From Catenulispora sp. EB89 (GTDB lineage Bacteria > Actinomycetota > Actinomycetes > Streptomycetales > Catenulisporaceae): a stretch of 64,000 nt of DNA. This document shows, in pieces, positions 8,784 to 16,954 of this stretch. The notes beneath the pieces are model-generated. The model did not search any database. It worked only from the letters and a program-made list of their open reading frames with translations, and was not told the origin of the DNA. The translations under genes and the position numbers were made by a program. Where the stretch lies: NCBI RefSeq assembly GCF_041261445.1, contig NZ_JBGCCU010000030.1, positions 1 through 64,000 on the forward strand. Reading direction: 5' to 3'. Positions within the stretch are counted from its first letter, which is position 1; each line of letters begins with the position of its first letter.

Positions 8784-9314
8784 ATGCCCCAGCCGAAGAA
8801 GGGCGCCCGCCTCGGCGGCTCCCCGGCCCACCAGAAGCTGATCCTGGCGAACCTCGCCAAGTCGCTGTTCGAGCACGACAAGATCACCACCACCGAGGCC
8901 AAGGCGCGCCTGCTGCGCCCCTACGCCGAGCGGCTGATCACCAAGGCCAAGAAGGGCGACCTGCACAACCGTCGCCAGGTCCTGGCCGTGCTGGGCGACA
9001 AGGACATCGTCTTCCGCCTGTTCGACGAGATCGCGCCGAACTACGAGAACCGCCCCGGCGGCTACACCCGCATCATCAAGGCCGGCAACCGCAAGGGCGA
9101 CAACGCCCCCATGGCCGTGATCGAGCTGGTCGAGGCCCTGACCGTGCAGCAGACCGCGGTCCGCGAGGCCGAGGCCGCCACCAAGCGCGCGAGCAAGAAG
9201 ACCGCCGCCCCGGCGCCGGCTCCGGCCGCCGAGGTCGTCGAGGAGGCTCCGGCTGCTGAGGCCGAGGCCGAGGCTGTCGAGGCCACCGAGGCTGAGGCTG
9301 CTGAGAAGGAGTAA
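8784..9314 (+). CDS. rplQ: 50S ribosomal protein L17
   Basis: A 176-residue L17. The first 118 residues are the conserved fold ([48 protein letters not shown]). The rest is an Ala/Glu/Pro-rich low-complexity tail, common in actinobacterial L17 and absent from the E. coli protein. L17 lies near the peptide exit tunnel. An AGGAGA box precedes ATG 8784. It is the last gene of the operon, ahead of a strong terminator. Confidence 0.97.
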   Translation: MPQPKKGARLGGSPAHQKLILANLAKSLFEHDKITTTEAKARLLRPYAERLITKAKKGDLHNRRQVLAVLGDKDIVFRLFDEIAPNYENRPGGYTRIIKAGNRKGDNAPMAVIELVEALTVQQTAVREAEAATKRASKKTAAPAPAPAAEVVEEAPAAEAEAEAVEATEAEAAEKE

Positions 9315-9333
9315 GTCCTTCTGGTGTTCGTGG

Positions 9334-9366
9334 AGCCCGCCGTCTCTTCGGAGGCGGCGGGCTTTC
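9334..9366 (+). terminator. Terminator of the infA-rplQ operon
   Basis: AGCCCGCCGTCTC (9334-9346), a TTCG tetraloop and GAGGCGGCGGGCT (9351-9363) form a 13-bp stem with one G-U-type pair, followed by TTT. It lies 20 bp past the rplQ stop codon. Confidence 0.88.
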
Positions 9367-9457
9367 GCGTGGGCGGGGTCAGTCCCCGACGCGCGATCTC
9401 GTCGGACCGGCAGTGGTCGCCAACCCGACTGACAACCCCCTGCGCCACAATGGACCG

Positions 9458-10312
9458 ATGAGCACCGAGCCCGCCCCCGGACACGTCCGCGTCCGCCTCG
9501 ACCTGGCCTACGACGGCACCGCCTTCTCCGGGTGGGCCATCCAGCCCAAGCGGCGGACGGTGTGCGGGGAGCTGACCGGGGCCGTGTCGACCGTGCTGCG
9601 GCAGGATGTGACGCTGGTCGTGGCCGGTCGCACCGACGCGGGGGTGCACGCCAGCGGGCAGGTCGCGCATCTGGACGTCCCCGCCGAGCTCTGGGCCGAG
9701 CACGAGGAGCGCCTCCTGCGCCGGCTGGCGGCCGTCCTGCCGGGCGACGTGCGGGTCTGGTCGGCCGCGGCCGCGCCGGTCGGCTTCGACGCCCGCTTCG
9801 CCGCCATGGGCCGCCGCTACGCCTACCGCGTGACCGACGCCCCCTACGGTCCGCACCCGCTGCGGCGCAACGACGTCACATGGCATCCGCGCGCGCTGGA
9901 TCCCGCGCTCATGAACGAGGCGGCCGCCGCGCTGCTCGGCGAGCACGACTTCGCCGCCTTCTGCAAGAAGCGCGAGGGCGCCACGACCATCCGCTGCCTC
10001 ACGCGCCTGGAGTGGACGCGCGAAGCGCCGACCTCGCTGACCCCCGCCGGCCTCCTGGTCGCCGACGTCCGCGCCGACGCCTTCTGCCACTCCATGGTCC
10101 GCAGCCTGGTCGGCGCCCTGCTGGCGGTGGGGGAGGGGCGCCGGCCGGTCGGCGACCCGGAACGCATCCTCGCCGAGGTGGTGCGCTCGCCCGAGGTGAA
10201 GGTGGCGCCGCCGCAGGGGCTGACGCTGGAGGAGGTTGTCTATCCCGCCGACTCCGAGCTGGCCGGTCAGCAGCTGAAGACGCGGCGGATGAGGGTGCTG
10301 GGCGCCGACTGA
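9458..10312 (+). CDS. truA: tRNA pseudouridine(38-40) synthase
   Basis: A 284-residue TruA, which isomerises uridines 38-40 in the anticodon stem-loop of many tRNAs. The catalytic motif [19 protein letters not shown] contains nucleophile D60. [10 protein letters not shown] lies near the N terminus and [17 protein letters not shown] near the C terminus, as expected. ATG 9458 is the start because the conserved core begins about ten residues later; the frame stays open upstream to 9413. It follows the ribosomal operon terminator, as in many actinobacteria. Confidence 0.96.
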   Translation: MSTEPAPGHVRVRLDLAYDGTAFSGWAIQPKRRTVCGELTGAVSTVLRQDVTLVVAGRTDAGVHASGQVAHLDVPAELWAEHEERLLRRLAAVLPGDVRVWSAAAAPVGFDARFAAMGRRYAYRVTDAPYGPHPLRRNDVTWHPRALDPALMNEAAAALLGEHDFAAFCKKREGATTIRCLTRLEWTREAPTSLTPAGLLVADVRADAFCHSMVRSLVGALLAVGEGRRPVGDPERILAEVVRSPEVKVAPPQGLTLEEVVYPADSELAGQQLKTRRMRVLGAD

Positions 10313-10325
10313 TCCCGAGGGCTGA

Positions 10326-10907
10326 CTACGCCGAAGCAGCCGAAGCAGCCGAAGCCGCTGGTGCAGGCGCTGGTACTGGTGCTGGCCGCGCGTTCCGCAG
10401 CCGGATCCCGCTGAACCCCAGCGTCGTGGTGATCACCTGGTCCCAGAACGGCAACAGCGTCGGCAGCACCCTGAGCTGGATGTCCGCCTCCTCGTAGAGC
10501 TCGAACAGATCTCCCACGCGTTCTGCGGGCCCTAGCGGACGTACCTCATGCTCGGCCACGTGCGCGTTGGGCGGCTCGCCGAAGGAACGGAAGTCCCGCG
10601 CGTCAAGGCGGTACGCGTAAAGCTCCACCGTCCGCATCCGCTCCAGCCAGCCGTACTCCACAGCGTGCACGCGCAGTCCACCCCCGGGGCCGATGATGCG
10701 CTCCCGGTCCTCCTCCGTCGTCTCCGGCGTCACCCACGCCATCGCGCGCGGGCACTGCCGAGGGAACCAGTAGTCAGGCGCGCGGTCGTAGTCGACGGCC
10801 CATACGTACGCCTCCGACTGCTGAGCCGTGGCGGCGACATGCGGTACGAAGCGGGTGATCGTCGGGTCTTCCGAGAAGTGCAGGACTTGCCCAGGTTCCG
10901 GTCGCAT
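10326..10907 (-). CDS. DUF6886-like conserved hypothetical protein
   Basis: A 193-residue soluble protein with no signal peptide or transmembrane segment. The N terminus MRPEPGQVLHFSEDPTITRF, followed by AYVWAVDYDRAPDYWFPRQCPRA, resembles the uncharacterised DUF6886 family, which I recall in bacilli and actinobacteria. No catalytic motif is recognisable. The last 25 residues are an Ala/Pro-rich tail with a repeated Ser-Ala-Ala pattern encoded by a short trinucleotide-like repeat (10331-10370). It is convergent with truA (13 bp between stops) and lies 9 bp downstream of the FMN reductase start-to-stop pair on the same strand. Confidence 0.75.
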   Translation of the reverse strand: MRPEPGQVLHFSEDPTITRFVPHVAATAQQSEAYVWAVDYDRAPDYWFPRQCPRAMAWVTPETTEEDRERIIGPGGGLRVHAVEYGWLERMRTVELYAYRLDARDFRSFGEPPNAHVAEHEVRPLGPAERVGDLFELYEEADIQLRVLPTLLPFWDQVITTTLGFSGIRLRNARPAPVPAPAPAASAASAASA

Positions 10908-10916
10908 CCGTCTTTT

Positions 10917-11423
10917 CTATCGCAGCGCTGTCAGGACGGCGCGAATACGTTCTCGAATATCCGCGTCCCCTATAGCGATCCGCACGCAGGCGTCCTCCAC
11001 GATCGCCGCACCGGTGTACTCCAACACCAACCGCAGCGTCACCACCGCACCCTCACCGCGCCCCGGATTCGCGGCGTTGATCCATCCCGTCGGCTTGTCG
11101 CAGATCTCGGTCCCGCCGACGGTCCAGTCCAGGAGGTTCTTGAAGGACCCCGGCAGAGTCCCCGCGTACTCCGGCGTGCAGACGAGCACCGCATCCGCGT
11201 CCGCTATAGCGCTGCGCAGCTCCGTGACGGCCTCAGGAAGCGGATCCGCGTCCAGATCCGGGTTGAAGTGGGGAAGCTCTCCCAGGCCCTCGTAGAAGAC
11301 CGCACTGTTCGCGCTCCCGGCTTCCCCCGCGACCTGCCCCGCGACCTCCTGCACGAGCCGTAACATGGCCTCGTTCGAGGATCCCTTGCGCACCGACCCG
11401 CAAAGCAGCAACACCTGAACCAT
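10917..11423 (-). CDS. NADPH-dependent FMN reductase family protein
   Basis: A 168-residue flavodoxin-like protein. The N-terminal phosphate loop LLCGSVRKGSSNEAML and the central CTPEYAGTLPGSFKNLLDW, with its PEY flavin-contact motif, identify the NADPH-dependent FMN reductase family. These enzymes reduce FMN or quinones; the substrate is not predictable. ATG 11423 is the start. A TTATAG box about 15 nt upstream, with no clear Shine-Dalgarno sequence, hints at a leaderless or nearly leaderless message. It is divergent from the ABC-F gene with 57 bp between starts. Confidence 0.9.
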   Translation of the reverse strand: MVQVLLLCGSVRKGSSNEAMLRLVQEVAGQVAGEAGSANSAVFYEGLGELPHFNPDLDADPLPEAVTELRSAIADADAVLVCTPEYAGTLPGSFKNLLDWTVGGTEICDKPTGWINAANPGRGEGAVVTLRLVLEYTGAAIVEDACVRIAIGDADIRERIRAVLTALR

Positions 11424-11480
11424 GCGCCCGACGCTATAACCACTCGCGCGACTAAGAAGCCCTGAGCGAGACTGCCACCT

Positions 11481-13142
11481 ATGGGCCATATCGACGTCAA
11501 CAGCCTCCAGTACCACCTCCCGGACGGCCGCGTCCTCCTCGACGACGTCTCCTTCCGGATCGGCGACGGCGACAAGGCGGCCCTGGTCGGTGCGAACGGC
11601 GCCGGCAAGACCACGCTGCTGCGCCTCATCGCCGGCGACATCGAGCCGACCGGCGGCGCCGTGGTGCGCTCCGGAGGACTCGGCGTGATGCGGCAGTTCG
11701 TCGACCGCAAGCCGCAGGACGGGGAGGAGCCCCCGACGGTCCGCACCCTCCTGCTGTCCGTCGCACAGCCCGCGCTCCAGAAAGCCGCTGTAGAGCTGGA
11801 GTCCGCAGAGCTCGCGATGATGGAAGACGACTCCGAGCCCACACAGATGCGCTACGCGCAGGCGCTCGTCGACTGGGGCGACGCAGGCGGCTATGAGGCG
11901 GAGACCCTGTGGGACACCTGTTGCACCATCGCTATAGGCATCCCCTATATCCAGGCCCAGTTCCGCCCCGCCTCCACGCTCTCCGGAGGCGAACAGAAAC
12001 GCCTCGTCCTGGAAGCCCTTCTGCGCGGCCCCGATCAGGTCCTCCTGCTCGACGAGCCGGACAACTTCCTGGACGTCCCCGGCAAGCGCTGGCTGGAAGA
12101 AGCGATCAACGAGACCGTCAAGACGGTCCTGTTCGTCACTCACGATCGGGAACTGCTGGCCCGCACCGCCAAGAAGATCGTGACCGTAGAGGTCGGCTCC
12201 GGCGGCGGCATCGGCGGCTCCGTCTGGATCCACGGCGGCGGCTTCGCGAACTACCACGAGGCCCGCAAGGCCCGCTTCGACCGCTTCGAAGAGGTCCTGC
12301 GCCGCTGGGAAGAGGAGCACCGCCGCCTCAAGGACCTCGTGAACACCCTGCGCCAACAGGCGAAGATCAGCCCCGACATGGCCTCCAAGTACCGCGCCAT
12401 GTGTACCCGCCTGGAGAAGTTCGAGCAGGCCGGTCCGCCTCCGGCGCCGCCGCGCGAGCAACAGGTGAAGATGCGCCTTAAGGGCGGCCGTACGGGAGTC
12501 CGCGCCTTTGAGTGCGTAGACCTTGAGCTCACCGGCCTCATGAAGCCGTTCTCTGCAGAAGTCTTCTATGGGGAACGCGTAGCGGTTCTCGGAGGGAACG
12601 GCTCAGGGAAGTCCCACTTCCTCCGCCTTCTAGCCGGCGAGGACATCACCCACACCGGCACCTTCAAGCTTGGCGCGCGGGTCGTCCCCGGCCACTTCCG
12701 TCAGACGCATCGCCAGCCGGCTCTGGAACAGAAGACACTTCTGGAGATCCTCTGGGAGGAGTTCTCCTTCCAGAGAGACAACGCGTCCCCGACGCTCGCG
12801 CGCTATGCGTTGAACGAGCAGGCGGAACAACGCTTCGGGAACCTCTCCGGCGGCCAACAGGCCCGGTTCCAGATCCTGCGTCTGGAGCTGACCGGTTCGA
12901 CGATGCTTCTGCTGGACGAGCCGACCGACAACCTGGACCTGATGTCGGCCGACGCTCTCGAGGCCGGTCTGGAGGCGTACCAGGGAACCGTGATCGCCGT
13001 CACGCACGACCGCTGGTTCGCCCGCGGCTTCGACCGCTACCTGGTCTTCGGCTCCGACGGCCGGGTCTACGAGGCGTCCGAACCGGTCTGGGACGAGCGC
13101 CGGCCGGACCGCAGGCCGGTCAAGTCCGGTGCGAAGTCATAA
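11481..13142 (+). CDS. ABC-F family ATPase (ribosome-associated)
   Basis: A 553-residue soluble protein with two ABC ATPase domains and no membrane segment, the ABC-F layout. Domain 1: Walker A GANGAGKTT, signature LSGGEQKR, Walker B VLLLDEPDNFLDV. A charged inter-domain linker follows (about residues 250-320, WEEEHRRLKDLVNTLRQQAK). Domain 2: Walker A GGNGSGKSH, signature LSGGQQAR, Walker B MLLLDEPTDNLDL. ABC-F proteins bind the ribosomal E site; some protect against ribosome-targeting antibiotics, others act as translation factors like EttA. Which applies here cannot be told. It is divergent from the FMN reductase. Confidence 0.92.
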   Translation: MGHIDVNSLQYHLPDGRVLLDDVSFRIGDGDKAALVGANGAGKTTLLRLIAGDIEPTGGAVVRSGGLGVMRQFVDRKPQDGEEPPTVRTLLLSVAQPALQKAAVELESAELAMMEDDSEPTQMRYAQALVDWGDAGGYEAETLWDTCCTIAIGIPYIQAQFRPASTLSGGEQKRLVLEALLRGPDQVLLLDEPDNFLDVPGKRWLEEAINETVKTVLFVTHDRELLARTAKKIVTVEVGSGGGIGGSVWIHGGGFANYHEARKARFDRFEEVLRRWEEEHRRLKDLVNTLRQQAKISPDMASKYRAMCTRLEKFEQAGPPPAPPREQQVKMRLKGGRTGVRAFECVDLELTGLMKPFSAEVFYGERVAVLGGNGSGKSHFLRLLAGEDITHTGTFKLGARVVPGHFRQTHRQPALEQKTLLEILWEEFSFQRDNASPTLARYALNEQAEQRFGNLSGGQQARFQILRLELTGSTMLLLDEPTDNLDLMSADALEAGLEAYQGTVIAVTHDRWFARGFDRYLVFGSDGRVYEASEPVWDERRPDRRPVKSGAKS

Positions 13143-13339
13143 GCACCTCCGGCCATCGGGTAAAGTGGTGCCTTGGTGCGTCCCATCCGCGCCCATACGA
13201 GACCGAGTCCTTGGCGTTGCATCCGGGGAAACGGGGAGTAGGGCGAGGCCACACGCGCCTTTAGGCATGCCTTGTACTCACGACGACGGCGTGCTTCTTC
13301 ATCGCGTAAACGTCTACGACACACGCCAGGAGCATTTCC
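13143..13339 (+). promoter_or_regulatory. Leader/promoter region of rplM-rpsI
   Basis: 197 bp with no supported gene between the ABC-F stop and rplM. A TAAAGT box at about 13159-13164 is a possible -10. Later motifs are ambiguous. CAGGAGC (13327-13333) is the rplM ribosome binding site. L13 operons in other phyla have structured autoregulatory leaders, but I cannot draw a clear one here. Confidence 0.4.
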
Positions 13340-13783
13340 GTGCGTACGTTCAGCCCCAAGCCCAGTGACGTGCAGCGTCAGTGGCACGTCATCGACGCCC
13401 GTGACATCGTTCTCGGCCGTCTCGCCTCGCAGACCGCGCAGCTGCTGCGCGGGAAGCACAAGGCGATCTTCGCCCCGCACGTCGACACGGGCGACTTCGT
13501 CATCATCATCAACGCCGAGAAGGTGCACCTGTCCGGCAACAAGCGCGAGGACAAGCTCGCGTACCGGCACTCCGGTTACCCGGGTGGTCTGCGTTCCATC
13601 AAGTACGGCGACCTGATCGACAAGGACCCGCGCAAGGCCATCGAGAAGGCCGTCCGCGGCATGCTGCCGAAGAACTCGCTCGGCCGCCAGCAGCTGTCCA
13701 AGCTGAAGGTGTACCGCGGCGAGGAGCACCCGCACGCCGCGCAGAAGCCGGAGCCGTTCGTCATCAACCAGGTCGCGCAGTAG
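13340..13783 (+). CDS. rplM: 50S ribosomal protein L13
   Basis: A 147-residue L13 of normal length. Characteristic segments are [61 protein letters not shown] and [15 protein letters not shown]13 is an early assembly protein of the large subunit. GTG 13340 follows AGGAGCAT. It is cotranscribed with rpsI, 43 bp downstream, the almost universal rplM-rpsI pair. Confidence 0.98.
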   Translation: MRTFSPKPSDVQRQWHVIDARDIVLGRLASQTAQLLRGKHKAIFAPHVDTGDFVIIINAEKVHLSGNKREDKLAYRHSGYPGGLRSIKYGDLIDKDPRKAIEKAVRGMLPKNSLGRQQLSKLKVYRGEEHPHAAQKPEPFVINQVAQ

Positions 13784-13826
13784 TCCCGGCCACTTCCACT
13801 CTTCTCAGTTTTTCCAGAAAGGAACT

Positions 13827-14354
13827 GTGGCTGTGACCGAGGTCGACACCACCACCGAGATCGTTGACGAGTTCGCCGGCGACGGCGCTGCCGAGGAGGA
13901 GCTCACCGAGTACACCTCGGAGTCCCCCGCGGCCGCCGCCGCTCCGGTCGTGCGTCGCACGGCCAGCACCTCCGGCCAGGGCCTGGGCCGCCGCAAGGAG
14001 GCCATCGCCCGCGTCCGCATCGTCCCGGGCACCGGCCTGTGGAAGATCAACGGCCGCACCCTGGACGGCTACTTCCCGAACAAGGTCCACCAGCAGCTGG
14101 TGAACGACCCGTTCAAGGTCCTGGAGCTGGACGGCGCCTACGACGTCGTCGCCCGCATCGACGGCGGCGGCATCTCCGGCCAGGCCGGCGCGCTGCGCCT
14201 GGGCGTGGCCCGCGCGCTGAACGCGGCGGACCAGGAGAACAACCGGGCGACGCTCAAGAAGGCCGGCTTCCTGACCCGGGACGCCCGCGCCACCGAGCGC
14301 AAGAAGGCCGGTCTGAAGAAGGCCCGTAAGGCCCCGCAGTACAGCAAGCGCTAA
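13827..14354 (+). CDS. rpsI: 30S ribosomal protein S9
   Basis: A 175-residue S9. The conserved core begins near residue 52 ([19 protein letters not shown]) and ends with the basic RKAPQYSKR tail that reaches the P-site tRNA. The first 50 residues are an acidic, low-complexity actinobacterial extension ([20 protein letters not shown]). GTG 13827 is preceded by AGAAAGGA. It is followed by a strong hairpin terminator and then glmM. Confidence 0.97.
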   Translation: MAVTEVDTTTEIVDEFAGDGAAEEELTEYTSESPAAAAAPVVRRTASTSGQGLGRRKEAIARVRIVPGTGLWKINGRTLDGYFPNKVHQQLVNDPFKVLELDGAYDVVARIDGGGISGQAGALRLGVARALNAADQENNRATLKKAGFLTRDARATERKKAGLKKARKAPQYSKR

Positions 14355-14396
14355 ACCGCCGTCTGTCCGCGGGGGACTGCGGGCGCCACGGTGTCT

Positions 14397-14435
14397 ACGA
14401 ACGCCCCGGGAGCATCCGCTTTCCGGGGCGTTCGT
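14397..14435 (+). terminator. Terminator of rplM-rpsI
   Basis: ACGAACGCCCCGG (14397-14409) pairs perfectly with CCGGGGCGTTCGT (14423-14435). The T-rich GTTTTCCC follows a few bases later (14441-14448). It lies 42 bp past the rpsI stop. Confidence 0.8.
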
Positions 14436-14503
14436 ACGATGTTTTCCCGGGAATACCGTCCCCTAGGGTTCCACCCTCCTGCCCTCTCTAGGAGCGCGCG
14501 CAT

Positions 14504-15847
14504 ATGACCAGGCTTTTCGGCACCGACGGCGTTCGCGGCATGGCCAACCGGGATCTGACAGCGGAACTGGCGTTGGACCTTTCGGTGGCCGCCGCGCACG
14601 TCCTCGGCGAAGTGGGGGCCTTCGAGGGCCACCGCCCCAAAGCGGTGGTCGGCCGCGACCCCCGCGCCTCGGGGGAGTTCCTGGAGGGCGCGGTCGTCGC
14701 CGGGCTGGCCTCGGCCGGCGTGGACGTCCTGCGCCTGGGCGTCCTGCCCACCCCCGCGGTCGCCTACCTGACCGAGATCCTGGGCGCCGACCTCGGCGTG
14801 GTCCTGTCGGCCTCGCACAACCCGGCCCCGGACAACGGCATCAAGTTCCTCGCCCGCGGCGGCGTGAAGCTCGACGACGTCCTCGAGGACGCCATCGAGG
14901 CCCGCATGAACGAGCAGTGGTCCCGGCCGGTGGGCGCCGCCGTGGGCCGCGTCGCGGACTACCCCCAGGGCGGCGAGCGCTACATCGAGCACCTCCTGGA
15001 CACCCTCCCCAACCGCCTCGACGGCCTGAAGGTCGTCGTCGACGAGGCCAACGGCGCCGCCTTCCGCGTCTCCCCGGAGGCCCTGCGCCGCGCCGGCGCC
15101 GAGGTGATCGCCACGCACGTCGAGCCCGACGGCCTGAACATCAACGAGGACTGCGGCTCCACGCACCTGGAGAAGCTGAAGGCCGCCGTCATCGAGCACG
15201 GCGCGCACGCCGGCATCGCCCACGACGGCGACGCCGACCGCTGCCTGGCCGTGGACGCCGCCGGCGAGGAGGTCGACGGCGACCAGATCCTCGCGGTCCT
15301 CGCGCTCTCCCTGCGCGACCAGGGCAAGCTCGCCGGCGACACCGTGGTCGGCACCGTGATGGCCAACTTCGGCTTCAAGCAGGCCATGCAGCGCGAAGGC
15401 CTGAACTTCATCGAGACCGCCGTCGGCGACCGCTACGTCCTGGAGGCGATGCGCAACGGCGGCTACGTCCTCGGCGGCGAGCAGTCCGGCCACCTCATCC
15501 TCACCGAGCACGCCACCACCGGCGACGGCACCCTCACCGCCCTGCACCTGCTGGCCCGCGTGGCGGCCACCGGCCGCACCCTGGCCGACCTCGCCGGCGT
15601 GATGCACAAGCTGCCGCAGGTGATGATCAACGTGAAGGACGTCGACAAGTCCCGCGCCGCGACCAGCGCCGAACTGGCCCAGGCGGTCAAGGAGGCCGAA
15701 GCGGAACTGGCCGAGACCGGCCGGGTGCTGCTGCGCCCGAGCGGGACCGAGCCGCTGGTGCGCGTCATGGTCGAGGCCGAGGACGCGGAGCAGGCGCGGC
15801 GGCTGGCGTCACACCTGGCGGATGTGGTGAAGACGGCGCTGGGCTGA
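14504..15847 (+). CDS. glmM: Phosphoglucosamine mutase
   Basis: A 447-residue alpha-D-phosphohexomutase that converts glucosamine-6-phosphate to glucosamine-1-phosphate for UDP-GlcNAc and peptidoglycan synthesis. The N terminus [15 protein letters not shown] is diagnostic. The phosphoserine loop [15 protein letters not shown] places the phospho-Ser at S104. The metal site DGDADRCL and the C-terminal phosphate-binding [12 protein letters not shown] are intact. AGGAG lies about 13 nt before ATG 14504. It acts just after GlmS, encoded at 26388. Confidence 0.98.
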   Translation: MTRLFGTDGVRGMANRDLTAELALDLSVAAAHVLGEVGAFEGHRPKAVVGRDPRASGEFLEGAVVAGLASAGVDVLRLGVLPTPAVAYLTEILGADLGVVLSASHNPAPDNGIKFLARGGVKLDDVLEDAIEARMNEQWSRPVGAAVGRVADYPQGGERYIEHLLDTLPNRLDGLKVVVDEANGAAFRVSPEALRRAGAEVIATHVEPDGLNINEDCGSTHLEKLKAAVIEHGAHAGIAHDGDADRCLAVDAAGEEVDGDQILAVLALSLRDQGKLAGDTVVGTVMANFGFKQAMQREGLNFIETAVGDRYVLEAMRNGGYVLGGEQSGHLILTEHATTGDGTLTALHLLARVAATGRTLADLAGVMHKLPQVMINVKDVDKSRAATSAELAQAVKEAEAELAETGRVLLRPSGTEPLVRVMVEAEDAEQARRLASHLADVVKTALG

Positions 15848-15938
15848 GGCCGAGCTGCCGCCGGCAGCGCCCGGCTGCGGCCGGGCGCGGTCGGGCGCGG
15901 TCGGGGCGGGGAGTGCGGCGCCACCCTCGCACGAACGT

Positions 15939-16003
15939 GTCAGCGGCGCGCGCTATACGTATGTTCGGGGGCGAATCCCCCTAACAAAATAGGCGCCGCT
16001 GAC
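15939..16003. terminator. Large hairpin downstream of glmM
   Basis: GTCAGCGGCGC (15939-15949) and GCGCCGCTGAC (15993-16003) are perfect 11-bp arms. Inside is a second stem, GGGGG-CGAAT-CCCCC (about 15966-15980). It could terminate glmM, or be the outer boundary of element A, which begins 3 bp later. No T tract follows on either strand. Confidence 0.5.
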
Positions 16004-16005
16004 CT

Positions 16006-16231
16006 ATGTGTGGGTGCTGGTGGCGGGTGCGGTTTGTTTGTGGGTTGACAGTCAAGGGCTTTTTTGACGGCTTCGCAGGGTTTTAAGAAGGATCCGCTGG
16101 GTGGCGCAGTTCGGTGGTGTGCCTGGGGACGCATTGGCGGCCGGCGGTTGTGCGTGTGCACGACCGCGCACAGGTCCGAGTCACTGCGCACACGTCAAGT
16201 GGGCGGGCGGCGGCCGCGTGTGGTGGGCACC
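16006..16231 (+). repeat. Element A, left inverted arm
   Basis: It runs from ATGTGTGGGTG to GGTGGGCACC. Its reverse complement is found at 16700-16927. Shared blocks include GACGGCTTCGC/TACGGCTTCGC, GCAGTTCGGTGGTGTGCC, TGGCGGCCGGCGG and GGTCCGAGTCACTG. The same blocks occur on the plus strand of element B. Confidence 0.85.
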
Positions 16232-16327
16232 AACAGTCAAAAGCAGGCGCCTCCGGCGGGGGCACTCGAGACTCTGAGGGATCCCCAACCCCCCGCCTCG
16301 GCGGCGGTGCGAGTGTTGGTCGCCGAG

Positions 16328-16486
16328 TCCCGGATCCCTCGTCGCTGACGTCGCCCGGAGGGAACCATCCCGGCCTGGCGGTGTCCAGCCGCATCACACG
16401 CTGCTGTGGTCCGGTCTCGTCCGGCCGGACACCGCCAGTCCAGGCTGGTTGTGCAAGCACCGCCGACAGCGACGAGGGATCCGGGA
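16328..16486 (-). ncRNA. Element A nested hairpin (putative structured RNA)
   Basis: Outer stem: 20 perfect pairs, 16328-16347 with 16467-16486 (CGGATCCCTCGTCGCTG side). Inner stem: 17 positions, CTGGCGGTGTCCAGCCG (16375-16391) with CGGCCGGACACCGCCAG (16422-16438), with one A-C mismatch on this strand that reads as U-G on the minus strand. The 30-nt loop contains GCTGCTGTGGT. The counterpart in element B keeps the same shape with compensated base changes. The minus strand is chosen from the wobble pattern. No promoter is identified. Confidence 0.45.
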
Positions 16487-16699
16487 CAACCCCACCTGTG
16501 GGAAGGATTCCCGCGTCTTGGACGCGGCCACGTCACGGCCGGGCATGTGCGCACCCGAGTGGACCGTGTCCACAGCACAGGCCGGGGTTGTCCGGGGAAC
16601 CCGGGACACAGGCGACCACAAGCAACGACCGGCGCCCAACAGCGCGGCCTTCCTCCCCTGGAGCGAGGCCGCTCGCCGCGCAGGCGTCGCCGGAGGCCT

Positions 16700-16927
16700 G
16701 GTGCCCACCAAACGCGGCCGCCGGCCGCCCACGTGACGTGTGCACAGTGACTCGGACCGGTGCGCGGTCGTGGACACGAACACCGCCGGCCGCCAACGCG
16801 TCCCCAGGCACACCACCGAACTGCGTCACCCAGCGAGGTCACCAAACCTTAGGCGAAGCCGTAAAAAGCTCTTAAAACCCACCAACAAACCGCAACCACC
16901 ACACCACAGCCACCCACACCCACACAT
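16700..16927 (-). repeat. Element A, right inverted arm
   Basis: Reverse-complement partner of 16006-16231. Read on the minus strand it contains ACGGCTTCGCCTAAGGTTTG, which matches element B more closely than the left arm does (about 30 nearly identical bases). So the two arms are not simply a recent self-copy. It ends 28 bp from the phosphofructokinase stop codon. Confidence 0.85.
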
Positions 16928-16954
16928 CAAGCAGGGGCGCCACGAAATGCCGCC

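Larger units (their letters stand above)
16006..16927. repeat. Element A: 922-bp gene-free fold-back element
   Basis: This convergent spacer between glmM and the phosphofructokinase gene is bounded by arms of about 226 bp in inverted orientation, roughly 85-90% identical over the inner 150 bp. The centre holds a nested hairpin (16328-16486). Open frames cross it on both strands but have no family resemblance and no ribosome binding sites, so I treat it as non-coding. The same modules recur as element B (32931-33624). It could be a structured RNA gene, a miniature inverted-repeat mobile element without transposase, or another fold-back DNA element. No target-site duplication is obvious. Confidence 0.8.

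Noticed and set aside
15961-15995. Possible tRNA T-arm (GGGGGCGAATCCCCC)
   Set aside because: No acceptor, D or anticodon stems can be drawn around it; it is the inside of a larger hairpin.
16006-16927. Several 90-250-residue open frames on both strands across element A
   Set aside because: They overlap each other in many frames, mirror the inverted repeats, have no ribosome binding sites and encode only Arg/Pro/Gly-rich sequence.
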